Shown here: positions 1-6,386 of the stretch, piece after piece | Position numbering within the stretch: the stretch's first letter is position 1 | How the letters are laid out: the number at the start of each line of letters is the position of its first letter | From: Pseudomonadota bacterium | GTDB lineage: Bacteria > Pseudomonadota > Gammaproteobacteria > Steroidobacterales > Steroidobacteraceae | DNA length: 9,957 nucleotides | Assembly (NCBI GenBank): GCA_016703895.1 | Contig: JADJBE010000029.1 | Span: 1 to 9,957, forward strand | Reading direction: 5' to 3' | Program-made: the position numbers and the translations under genes | The notes under the pieces: model-generated | Seen by the model: the letters and a program-made list of their open reading frames with translations, nothing else | What the model was told of the DNA's origin: nothing | The model's database searches: none

Positions 1-1
1 G

Positions 2-502
2 AACAAGTGCCTCGTTTTGGGAATCGTCATGTGTGCCTTCGCCGATTACGCCTGCGCAGCCGACGCGCCGGGCCAAGCAGGCACGCTGGCGACTACACCC
101 AATCAGACAATTACCCGTGCGGGTGAGCAAGCGCCGATCTACGGTGCGGCGGAGTACTTCACTGGGAGAGTGCGGGTCGATCCCCTGTTTTCTCCCAACG
201 AATCGATCAACGCATCTGGCGCCTACGTGACTTTCGAGCCGGGTGCGCGCTCTGCCTGGCATACCCATCCGGCCGGGCAGCGCTTGGTCGTGATCTCAGG
301 TATCGGCCTCACGCAGGAGTGGGGCAAACCCGTGCAGGTCATCCGCCAGGGCGACGTGGTTTGGTGCCCGCCCCGTGTCAAGCATTGGCACGGCGCCGCG
401 CCGAACAGCGCCATGGCCCACCTGGCAGTAGGCAGCTCCGTGGATGGCAAGAGTGTCAACTGGATGGAGAAAGTGACCGATGAACAATACAACGCCCGCT
501 AG
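2..502 (+). CDS. Exported cupin-domain protein, 5' end outside the window
   Basis: Small single-domain cupin, probably periplasmic. The first metal-binding motif is H-T-H-P-A-G-Q (His82, His84, Gln88, counting from a TTG at position 17). The second is P-P-R-V-K-H-W-H (His123, His125). Glu of the classical motif is replaced by Gln, as in many cupins found beside carboxymuconolactone-decarboxylase (CMD) proteins. The frame stays open to the window edge, and the codons before the TTG continue a hydrophobic stretch (CLVLGIVMCAFADYACA-AD) that looks like the end of a signal peptide. The true start is therefore probably just upstream, and the TTG at 17 is only a fallback. The 3' end overlaps the next gene by 23 bp, so the two are translationally coupled. 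Substrate unknown; cupin+CMD pairs are usually annotated only by family. The family call is firm, the role is not. Confidence 0.85.
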   Translation, partial: NKCLVLGIVMCAFADYACAADAPGQAGTLATTPNQTITRAGEQAPIYGAAEYFTGRVRVDPLFSPNESINASGAYVTFEPGARSAWHTHPAGQRLVVISGIGLTQEWGKPVQVIRQGDVVWCPPRVKHWHGAAPNSAMAHLAVGSSVDGKSVNWMEKVTDEQYNAR

Positions 503-1262
503 GCATCGCAACGTTTCTGCGGCAGCCGCCATGATTCTGATCCTGGGGCTGGTCGTCGCAGCCGCCTGCGACGCCCAGGACACCCAGGAAGCGAGAGCCT
601 CGACCGGCACACCTATCCACTCCGAAACCCTTTCCGCCAAGCAGCAGGCCATTCCGCTGATCGCGTCCTTCATGGCCGCGAGCGACATGCCAAAGCTCAA
701 CGCCGCCTTGAACCAGGGGCTGGATGCGGGACTGACCATCAGCGAAGCCAAGGAGGTCCTGGTTCAGCTCTATGCCTATGTTGGCTTCCCCAAGAGCCTG
801 AACGCGCTGGGAGAACTGTTGAAGGTGGTTGACGCTCGCAAGCAGCGCGGCATTCAAGACGCGCCGGGGCGCGAGCCCAGTCGAGCCATCCCGACTGGCA
901 ATGAGCTGGTCGCGGTGGGGACGGCCAACCAGACAAAGATCTCCGGTGCACCGGTCAAAGGCCCGGTGATTGATTTCGCGCCGATCATCAACCAGTACCT
1001 GCAGGCGCACTTGTTTGGCGACATCTTCGAGCGCGACAACCTCGACTGGGGAAGCCGCGAGTTGGCAACGGTTGGCGCGCTGGCCGCCACGCCGGGCGTG
1101 GAGGCGCAGTTGCGATCCCACATGGCCGCCAGCATGCGGGTGGGGCTCACAGCGCCACAGTTGCGCCAATTGATCCAGGTGTTAGCCGAGCACGGTGATC
1201 CGCAGGCATCCAAGCGCGCGAGTGAGGCACTGGCCCAGGCGCTCGCACTGATGAAGAAGTGA
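480..1262 (+). CDS. Exported two-domain carboxymuconolactone-decarboxylase (CMD/AhpD-like) family protein
   Basis: A 260-aa protein with a hydrophobic N-terminus (residues about 14-29, then A-A-A-C-D at 27-31), which is a signal peptide and possibly an imperfect lipobox with Cys30. Two CMD-type helical repeats follow: about 52-122 (LSAKQQAIPLIASF ... LYAYVGFPKSLNAL) and about 167-242 (FERDNLDWGSRELATVGALA ... MRVGLTAPQLRQLIQVL). The second repeat lacks the C-x-x-C pair of AhpD-type peroxidase partners, so redox activity is unlikely. Real muconolactone decarboxylases are cytoplasmic, so this exported relative probably acts on something else. The start is supported by GGAGA at 466-470, 9 nt before the ATG. 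It overlaps the cupin gene by 23 bp, forming an operon; such pairs often accompany oxidoreductase genes of small-molecule detoxification. Exact reaction unknown. Confidence 0.87.
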   Translation: MNNTTPARHRNVSAAAAMILILGLVVAAACDAQDTQEARASTGTPIHSETLSAKQQAIPLIASFMAASDMPKLNAALNQGLDAGLTISEAKEVLVQLYAYVGFPKSLNALGELLKVVDARKQRGIQDAPGREPSRAIPTGNELVAVGTANQTKISGAPVKGPVIDFAPIINQYLQAHLFGDIFERDNLDWGSRELATVGALAATPGVEAQLRSHMAASMRVGLTAPQLRQLIQVLAEHGDPQASKRASEALAQALALMKK

Positions 1263-1304
1263 AGCGGGGCCAACGAAGCGGTTCGCGAAGGGGAGATCGA
1301 CTAA

Positions 1305-1361
1305 ATGAACTCGAAAGACCGTGCTGGATACCTCGCTGCCATGGGGACCTGCAATTGGTAG
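1305..1361 (+). pseudogene. Possible truncated start of a third operon gene (18 codons)
   Basis: An ATG at 1305 is preceded by a strong ribosome-binding sequence (AAGGGGAG, 1288-1295, 9 nt spacing) only 42 bp after the CMD gene. The frame reads MNSKDRAGYLAAMGTCNW and then stops at 1359-1361. The good translation signal with no gene behind it suggests the 5' stub of a former third cistron whose body was lost by deletion or rearrangement. It could instead be a chance start. The peptide is too short to assign to a family. Confidence 0.3.
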
Positions 1362-1526
1362 TCTGACCAGACAGGGCCACACCGGAAAACGAATGGCTCG
1401 TATCGCTGCGAAGGCGACGCTTGGCCGCGCTGACCGTAGGACAGAGAAGGGTCGATCGCGTACGGTCGCCGTTTTGAACTACGGCCGTTCGGCTGCGGTT
1501 TTCCAAGATCGCCGGCAGTCATCTGG

Positions 1527-1550
1527 CAATGGCCGCTTGCAATGGCCGCT
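1527..1550. repeat. Short tandem repeat CAATGGCCGCT x2
   Basis: CAATGGCCGCT occurs at 1527-1537 and again at 1540-1550 (period 13). A weaker echo, CGGCTTGCAATG, lies about 40 bp downstream. Possibly a local duplication in decayed intergenic DNA; no function assigned. Confidence 0.6.
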
Positions 1551-2055
1551 CCCACCGAACTCTGCATTTCTTGGCGGATTCAGCGAACGGCGGCTTGCAA
1601 TGTACGTCGATTACTGGGCCAGAAAATCGCCAGCGGTGGGTGTGGGTCGTCAGCGCCGCTTCGGTCTGTAAGAAACGCCAATCGCGATACCGATCATCTA
1701 ATTGCTTGCCTCCGCGCGTTTCATGTCTCGGGGTCGGGCGCGCCAGATGGAAAACTTTTGAGCGGCAGACGTCCGATCAGCTCTTCATGCCGGCTGAACA
1801 TTCGGTGGATGGGTGCATCCCATTCCGCGCGCAGGCCGAAGCCAACTGTGCCGGACCCCGGATAGCCCCCCGACTCAATACACCGGGCGGCTGGCGAGCG
1901 TGCGTGGTGGCGATACGTCCGATGCGATCGGTGGACTCCTCGCGGATAGCGTGAGCGGCGGTGCCATCGGGGTGGCGTCGTGCGCAGGCGTGTCTCTCGA
2001 CGGGGTAAAGGTGTCTCACCTGCCCCGTCGCGCGGGAACGCTCGCCCGGCGGCCG

Positions 2056-2073
2056 CGGCGCGGTTCCGCGCCG
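2056..2073. terminator. GC-rich hairpin, possible weak terminator
   Basis: CGGCGCGG-TT-CCGCGCCG is a perfect 8-bp inverted repeat with a 2-nt centre, followed by TTT. The T-run is too short for a confident intrinsic terminator. With no gene ending just upstream, it may only be a stable palindrome. Confidence 0.3.
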
Positions 2074-2094
2074 TTTCCCAGATCCCACTTCGCC

Positions 2095-2112
2095 GACGCA
2101 TTCTTCTCCCTC
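2095..2112. repeat. Left copy of 18-bp direct repeat, candidate attL of the tyrosine-recombinase module
   Basis: GACGCATTCTTCTCCCTC here matches GACGAATTCTTCTCCCTC at 5862-5879 (17 of 18 bases, same orientation). It lies 214 bp upstream of the first recombinase and just before the AT-rich leader, where the left end of an integrated element is expected. The role as a crossover site is inferred from position and repetition only. Confidence 0.55.
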
Positions 2113-2209
2113 ACCGTGCATGAGTCCTAGGGTTAGGCTTGCGTGCGACTGCCCGATGCGGAAGCAATCCAGTGTCACTCCAGCGGCCTAGTCGATCAGT
2201 TTTATTATA

Positions 2210-2238
2210 TTGCTAATCATATCATTGGGATATATTAT
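2210..2238 (+). promoter_or_regulatory. Predicted sigma-70 promoter for the recombinase operon
   Basis: TTGCTA (2210-2215), a 17-bp spacer and TATTAT (2233-2238) match the sigma-70 -35 and -10 hexamers at 4/6 and 5/6 with ideal spacing. The hexamers lie in an AT-rich island (about 2200-2285) within very GC-rich DNA, upstream of the first recombinase and pointing toward it. The -10 overlaps the left arm of the inverted repeat at 2226-2277, so a protein bound there could repress transcription. Confidence 0.5.
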
Positions 2239-2277
2239 GATAATAGTCGTTCCATGTAGTTGGTGATAATATTCCCA
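2226..2277. repeat. AT-rich inverted repeat with internal direct repeats, candidate recombinase binding site
   Basis: TGGGATATATTA (2226-2237) is nearly the reverse complement of TAATATTCCCA (2267-2277); the arms differ by one inserted base and enclose a 29-nt spacer. Inside lies a direct repeat TGATAATA (2238-2245 and 2264-2271). Inverted arms around a core, next to a tyrosine recombinase gene, are the usual layout of a core or accessory recombinase site. It could equally be an operator controlling the promoter it overlaps. Confidence 0.45.
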
Positions 2278-2326
2278 TTATGGTTCCGTTGTCCGCTCCC
2301 GTCCCAACCTGTCCGCAGCTGACCCC

Positions 2327-4030
2327 ATGCCCAACTCCCAAACCGCTCCAATCTCGCCCGGCGTGGCGCTGAAGTCGCTCGCTGACGTGCTCGACTGCAT
2401 CAACCGGGACGCTCGACTCGATCCGGGTCGCAAGCTCGCCTACAGCGGTGCGGTTCGAACGATCAGCGCCGTACTCGCGCACCCACCTGAGACGCTGCCG
2501 GCCACGATGGGCGAGATCGACCGGTTGTTGCGCGAGCTGCCCTCCCCTTGCCGTGGTCGATCGAAGAAGACCATCGCCAACACCCGGTCTCGCCTGAAGG
2601 CTGCGCTGCTCCACGTCACCGACGCGCCGAAGCTGCCGCCCCACGGGACGCCCCTCAACCCGGCCTGGGCCCTGCTGTACGACGGTGTCGATGATCTGCG
2701 TCTGCGCCACGGCCTGTCGCGCCTGGTCCGCATCGCCTCGTTCCGCGGGGTCCCGCCGCAGGCGGTCGACGATGCCTTCCTGCAGGACGTCCTGCGCGGC
2801 CTCAGCAAGGTCAACTGGGGCCGCGACACGCTGCCGTTCTGGCGCAAGACGGTCGCGCTGTGGAACGAGGCCGCGGCCTCCGTTGCCGGGTGGCCGCAGC
2901 AGCGGCTGACTCCACCCCCCGCCGTGCAGCGCCAGCGGCACCTGTCGCTCGAGCAACTGCCCGCCTCCTTCCGCCAGGATCTCGAGTCCTACCTCAGCTG
3001 GGCGAGCGGGGTCGATCGCCTCGCCGACGACGCCCCCACGACACCGCTCAAGGCGTCGACGCTGCGACAGCGCCGCGAGCACCTGCGCTTGGCGGCGTCG
3101 ACCTTGGCGGCGTGCCTGGGGAGCCCCGACCCGGTCGAGAGCCTGGCGACGTTGGTGATGCCGGCGAACGTGCGGGCGATACTCTCCCGCTACCTCAAGG
3201 CGACCGAGGACAACCAGCCGACCACCTTCATCCGCAGTCTCGCCGTCACCTTGCTGGCGACCGCTCGGCATTGGGTCAAGGCGCCCCCGGAACAGATGGA
3301 GGAACTGAAGCGGCTCAACGCCAAGCTCGGCAGCACGCCGACCGGGCTGACGCAGAAGAACCAGGATCTGGTGCGCCGTTTCCAGGATCGCGAGCTCCTG
3401 TCCGCCCTCCTCGACCTGCCCGGCACGCTGCGCAAGCAGGCGGCCTCCGGTCGTTCGTCGCCAGCGCGGCGGCTGCAGAAGATGCAGATCGCGCTGGCGA
3501 TCCAGATACTGCTTGCCGCACCGATCCGTATGCAGAACCTCGCCACGCTGGAGCTCGGCCGTAGCCTGCAATGGCCCTCGGGACGCAGTGGGCCCGCCTA
3601 CGTCGTGCTGCGTCGAGACGAGACAAAGAACAGCGTACCCCTCGAGTACCCACTACCCGACCACTGCCGGGACCTGTTGCACGAATACCTCGATCGGTAC
3701 CGGAGCTACGCGACCGTCAACGACCGCGAGTGGCTGTTCCTGCGGATGGATGGTTCCCGAGCCCCGGACAGCGCGTTGCGCGACGGCATCACCAAGGCCG
3801 TGGCGCGCGAGTTGGGGATCGCCATGACCCCGCACCAGTTCCGCCACGTGGCGGCGGAGGTGGCGCTCGACATCCATCCCGGGGCCCTCGGCCTGGTGCG
3901 CGATCTGCTGGGGCATCGCAATATCAAGACCACGTCCAACTTCTACGCCGGAATGCGCACGCGCGAGGCGGCCCGCGAGTTCGACCGGATCCTCGAGCGT
4001 AGCCGCACACCGGAAACGAAGCCGGGTTGA
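2327..4030 (+). CDS. Tyrosine recombinase (phage-integrase family), long form
   Basis: A 567-aa site-specific recombinase that should cut and rejoin DNA at specific sites through a 3'-phosphotyrosine link. The C-terminal catalytic domain (about 360-560) shows the full set: Arg401 (PIRMQNLATLEL), Lys434 (DETKNS), His503-x-x-Arg506 (TPHQFRH), His530 (LLGHRN) and nucleophile Tyr540 (NFYAG). The long N-terminal part (about 1-350) is rich in Arg and Leu and probably binds DNA arms; I recognise no named domain there. At 567 aa it is longer than a typical 350-400 aa integrase. ATG 2327 is the first start after an in-frame stop at 2267-2269, with no clear ribosome-binding site. It is the first gene of a three-gene row, 3 bp before the next recombinase. 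Long tyrosine recombinases paired with a shorter one occur in Tn554-like elements, there in the opposite order. Confidence 0.93.
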   Translation: MPNSQTAPISPGVALKSLADVLDCINRDARLDPGRKLAYSGAVRTISAVLAHPPETLPATMGEIDRLLRELPSPCRGRSKKTIANTRSRLKAALLHVTDAPKLPPHGTPLNPAWALLYDGVDDLRLRHGLSRLVRIASFRGVPPQAVDDAFLQDVLRGLSKVNWGRDTLPFWRKTVALWNEAAASVAGWPQQRLTPPPAVQRQRHLSLEQLPASFRQDLESYLSWASGVDRLADDAPTTPLKASTLRQRREHLRLAASTLAACLGSPDPVESLATLVMPANVRAILSRYLKATEDNQPTTFIRSLAVTLLATARHWVKAPPEQMEELKRLNAKLGSTPTGLTQKNQDLVRRFQDRELLSALLDLPGTLRKQAASGRSSPARRLQKMQIALAIQILLAAPIRMQNLATLELGRSLQWPSGRSGPAYVVLRRDETKNSVPLEYPLPDHCRDLLHEYLDRYRSYATVNDREWLFLRMDGSRAPDSALRDGITKAVARELGIAMTPHQFRHVAAEVALDIHPGALGLVRDLLGHRNIKTTSNFYAGMRTREAAREFDRILERSRTPETKPG

Positions 4031-4033
4031 CAC

Positions 4034-5113
4034 ATGCCGCGAGCACGCAAACTGCCGATCGACCTGTGGCCCGCCGCCGACCGGGACCGCTGGCAGCGCG
4101 CGACCGTGGCGGTCGACTTCTTCGACGTCGACGCGTCGGCTGCCCACTGGTCAACGAAAACGCGCTACCAGGCCCAGGCGGCGTACGGTCGCTGGCTGTC
4201 ATACTTGACGGCCGCACACCCTGCCGCGCTGCGCTTGCCGGCGGCAGAGCGGACCGATCGCGTCCGAGTCCACGACTACGTCGTCACGCTCGCCGACCGC
4301 ATCACGGCGATGAGCATCGCGGCCGAGCTTGGGCACTTGATCCTGGCGTTGCGCAATCTCGCGCCGGATGCCGACTGGACCTGGCTGCGGCAATGGCAGT
4401 ATCGGTACGAGAAGGCCGCGGTTCCGCGGGAGAAGCGGCACAAGATGGTCCATCCCTCACGCCTCATCGAGCTCGGACGCGCACTGATGGATGGGGCCGA
4501 TGCAAGGCTCCAGAAGATCGATCGCGCGTGCCAGTATCGTGACGGCCTGCTGATCGCCCTGCTGGCGTATCGGCCCCTGCGCCGGCGCAGCCTCGCCGAA
4601 CTGCGGCTGACGACCCACCTGCGTCCGATTGGCAGCGGGTACGTATTGGCGTTGCAGAACGAGAACACCAAGGCAGGGCTGGCGCACGAGTTCCCTGTCC
4701 CGGAACCGCTCGTGCCGTACCTGACGCGCTATCTCGAGTGCTACCGACTGCTGTTTCCGCATCAAGACCACGAAGATGCCTTGTGGCTGTCGGCGAAGGG
4801 TGGCGCCCTGACCGACGGTGCGATCTATCTCCGCGTGTGCCGACGCACCAGGACAGCGTTCGGCACGGCGATCCACCCACATCTCTTTCGCGACATCGCC
4901 GCGACCACGATCGCGCGCGAGGCGCCGGAGAGTCTCGCCGTCGCCCGCGACCTCCTTACCCACGCCGACGTCGAGACGACCCTGCGCCACTACACCCAAG
5001 CGCGGACCATCGACGCCGCACGCCAATACGCTGCCGCCATCGATCGGTTTCGCCATGGCGCCAAAGCCGCCGAGAAGGTAGGCCCGCCGGGCGCGTTCGA
5101 CCGTCGGCGTTAG
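4034..5113 (+). CDS. Tyrosine recombinase (phage-integrase family), short form
   Basis: A 359-aa second tyrosine recombinase. The catalytic residues are present: Arg183 (YRPLRRRSLAEL), Lys213 (ENTKAG), His283-x-x-Arg286 (HLFRD), His310 (LLTHAD) and nucleophile Tyr320 (LRHYTQA). An N-terminal SAM-like core-binding domain probably covers about 30-140 (STKTRYQAQAAYGRWLSYL). The length is normal for the family. The ATG lies 3 bp after the upstream stop, so it is co-transcribed and probably translationally coupled. It is clearly diverged from its neighbour in the motifs, so the two are not a recent duplication. Two active-looking recombinases in one operon suggest that they act together on one element, as a heteromer or in division of labour. 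Confidence 0.93.
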   Translation: MPRARKLPIDLWPAADRDRWQRATVAVDFFDVDASAAHWSTKTRYQAQAAYGRWLSYLTAAHPAALRLPAAERTDRVRVHDYVVTLADRITAMSIAAELGHLILALRNLAPDADWTWLRQWQYRYEKAAVPREKRHKMVHPSRLIELGRALMDGADARLQKIDRACQYRDGLLIALLAYRPLRRRSLAELRLTTHLRPIGSGYVLALQNENTKAGLAHEFPVPEPLVPYLTRYLECYRLLFPHQDHEDALWLSAKGGALTDGAIYLRVCRRTRTAFGTAIHPHLFRDIAATTIAREAPESLAVARDLLTHADVETTLRHYTQARTIDAARQYAAAIDRFRHGAKAAEKVGPPGAFDRRR

Positions 5114-5167
5114 CACCCCGTGATCTCCCCGTTCCTGCACGAGCCTTCGACCCTACCCTGATACCCC

Positions 5168-5863
5168 ATGACCACGACCCATCCGCATTCGGCGGTGATC
5201 GAGCAGATGCGCCGACAACGCGCGACCCCGGCTTCTGTTCGGGACGGCGATGCGACGCCCTCGCTTCGGCGCCTGGAGTCAGCGAGCACGATCGGCTTCG
5301 CCGCTGGCCTGCGGCAGCTCAACGCCGGTGGACGCCTTGCGCGGCTGCTCGGCAACGACGATCCGGATGAAGTCACGGCCGTGCTCGACGAGCTCGCGTC
5401 GCTCCTCGCCCGCATCGGCTATCACTGGCGCAGTGCGCTGGCCAGCAAGGCACAGCGAAACCGGCGTTCCGTCCGACGATCCCGCTCATCGATGCAACCG
5501 ACAACGAAGCGCGGTCGCACCCGTGGCTCCGTGAACTTCGCAGCACGACAACTCGGACTGGGCTTGGCGGTGATCTGGAACGAGCAGACCGGGCGACCAC
5601 CCACCCGTTGTGAATCGCGGCCGGGCAGTCGTCGGCCCACGTACACGAACTTCGTGGCGGCGATCGCCGTCCTGGTGCCGACGCTGTTCCGCCAGGCCGA
5701 ACCATCAGCGCTACCCGACGTCGAGTACCTCGTCCGCGTCAGCGTCCGTGACTTTCGGGCGGCGATGGCCTCGCCGGAGGAATACCGGCGACGCGGATTG
5801 CTCGACGAGCAGCAGTGGCTGGATGCAGCCGGCGGCCGTGCCCAACAGGTGACGCAGCCATGA
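5168..5863 (+). CDS. Hypothetical basic protein, third gene of the tyrosine-recombinase module
   Basis: A 231-aa protein that I do not recognise. It begins 54 bp after the second recombinase, in the same direction. It has an Arg/Ser/Lys-rich central stretch (about 95-125, KAQRNRRSVRRSRSS and following), a hydrophobic segment NFVAAIAVLVPTLF (about 158-171) too short to be convincingly transmembrane, and an acidic/polar C-terminus (EEYRRRGLLDEQQW). It has none of the tyrosine-recombinase catalytic motifs, so it is not a third recombinase of a RIT-type trio. Position and basic charge suggest a DNA-binding accessory or directionality factor, comparable in place to TnpC of Tn554, but no sequence kinship is visible. 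Its stop codon (5861-5863) overlaps the right 18-bp direct repeat. ATG 5168 has no clear ribosome-binding site. Confidence 0.7.
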   Translation: MTTTHPHSAVIEQMRRQRATPASVRDGDATPSLRRLESASTIGFAAGLRQLNAGGRLARLLGNDDPDEVTAVLDELASLLARIGYHWRSALASKAQRNRRSVRRSRSSMQPTTKRGRTRGSVNFAARQLGLGLAVIWNEQTGRPPTRCESRPGSRRPTYTNFVAAIAVLVPTLFRQAEPSALPDVEYLVRVSVRDFRAAMASPEEYRRRGLLDEQQWLDAAGGRAQQVTQP

Positions 5864-5879
5864 CGAATTCTTCTCCCTC
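5862..5879. repeat. Right copy of 18-bp direct repeat, candidate attR of the tyrosine-recombinase module
   Basis: GACGAATTCTTCTCCCTC repeats the sequence at 2095-2112 with one mismatch. It begins inside the stop codon of the third module gene, so the module's coding capacity fills the interval between the repeats. If these are the crossover sites, the excised circle would be about 3767 bp. Confidence 0.55.
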
Positions 5880-5957
5880 CCGCCTTCCTCTGGGCGCAGC
5901 CACCATGGGGTCAACCGTGTCGACTTGCGATGCGGTAGCGAACCATCGAAGCCCGTC

Positions 5958-6203
5958 ATGGCGCCTGCCGATACGATTCATCCGCAATATCTGTCACTTG
6001 CCGAGGCCGGCGCCATCGCCAGCTTCTCCACGCGCACGCTGCGGCGCGCCATCGCGGCCAATAAGCTGCAGGCGCATCATGTTGGGCGCAACGTCCGCAT
6101 CGAGTTGGCCGAGCTGCGGCGCTGGATCGAAGCCGACGGTGCCGCAGCGGTCGGTTCCTGCGGTGTCGCCATTCCCGCGTCGAGCTCGAGGTCCGGGCGC
6201 TGA
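5958..6203 (+). CDS. Excisionase-type helix-turn-helix DNA-binding protein
   Basis: An 81-aa protein of the MerR-like excisionase family. The pattern YLSLAEAGAIASFSTRTLRRAIAANKL...HHVGRNVRIELAELRRWIEADG is the winged-helix layout of that family: a first helix with AEAG, a recognition helix with TRTLRRAI, a wing and a final ELRRWI helix. Family members bend DNA at att sites and set recombination direction, or act as repressors. A TTG at 5925 would add 11 residues, but ATG 5958 fits the family length better. It lies 183 bp upstream of the serine recombinase and probably serves that enzyme. It starts only about 80 bp after the right direct repeat, so the tyrosine module may have landed in its upstream region. 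Confidence 0.75.
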   Translation: MAPADTIHPQYLSLAEAGAIASFSTRTLRRAIAANKLQAHHVGRNVRIELAELRRWIEADGAAAVGSCGVAIPASSSRSGR

Positions 6204-6218
6204 CCGATGTTCATCGGT
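6203..6218. repeat. Perfect short palindrome after the excisionase gene
   Basis: ACCGATG-TT-CATCGGT is a 7-bp perfect inverted repeat starting on the last base of the excisionase stop codon. No T-run follows, so it is not a classical terminator. It could be an operator or binding site before the recombinase gene, or a transcript-stabilising hairpin. Confidence 0.35.
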
Positions 6219-6386
6219 GTGCGCATCGGCGTTCAGCGGCAAGGGTCGGCCGGATGCTGACCCCGCCTGCTGGTCGTCCGATCGACGATCCGCTGCTCGG
6301 AGTTCATCGCGCAGGTCGTAGCGCAGGAGCTCGCCGGGACCGCGGCTACTCCATCGGCCGAACGAACGCCGCCAAAGGGACTGTCG

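Larger units (their letters stand above)
1263..2199. other. About 0.94 kb without a recognisable gene
   Basis: Reading frames of 66-141 codons occur on both strands here, but none has a ribosome-binding site, a recognisable domain or a convincing start, and they contradict each other. The segment holds an inverted repeat GACCGTA/TACGGTC (1432-1438 and 1461-1467), a short tandem repeat at 1527-1550, a GC-rich hairpin at 2056-2073 and the left copy of an 18-bp direct repeat at 2095-2112. It may be decayed coding or mobile DNA at the junction between the host operon and the recombinase modules. Confidence 0.6.

Noticed and set aside
1529..2178. Overlapping frames of 105-141 codons on both strands
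   Set aside because: No ribosome-binding site, no recognisable family, and mutually exclusive frames; treated as non-coding or decayed.
2222..3571. 449-codon minus-strand open frame opposite the first tyrosine recombinase
   Set aside because: It is Arg/Gln/Gly-rich without domains and lies opposite a gene with a complete catalytic motif set; long antisense frames are expected in GC-rich coding DNA.
2327..5863. RIT element (three tyrosine recombinases in a trio)
   Set aside because: Only two of the three proteins contain the R-K-HxxR-H-Y residues; the third has none.
5815..6321. 168-codon plus-strand frame across the excisionase gene
   Set aside because: It overlaps the end of the 231-aa gene and the excisionase in another frame, and is Ser/Arg/Pro-rich with no domain.
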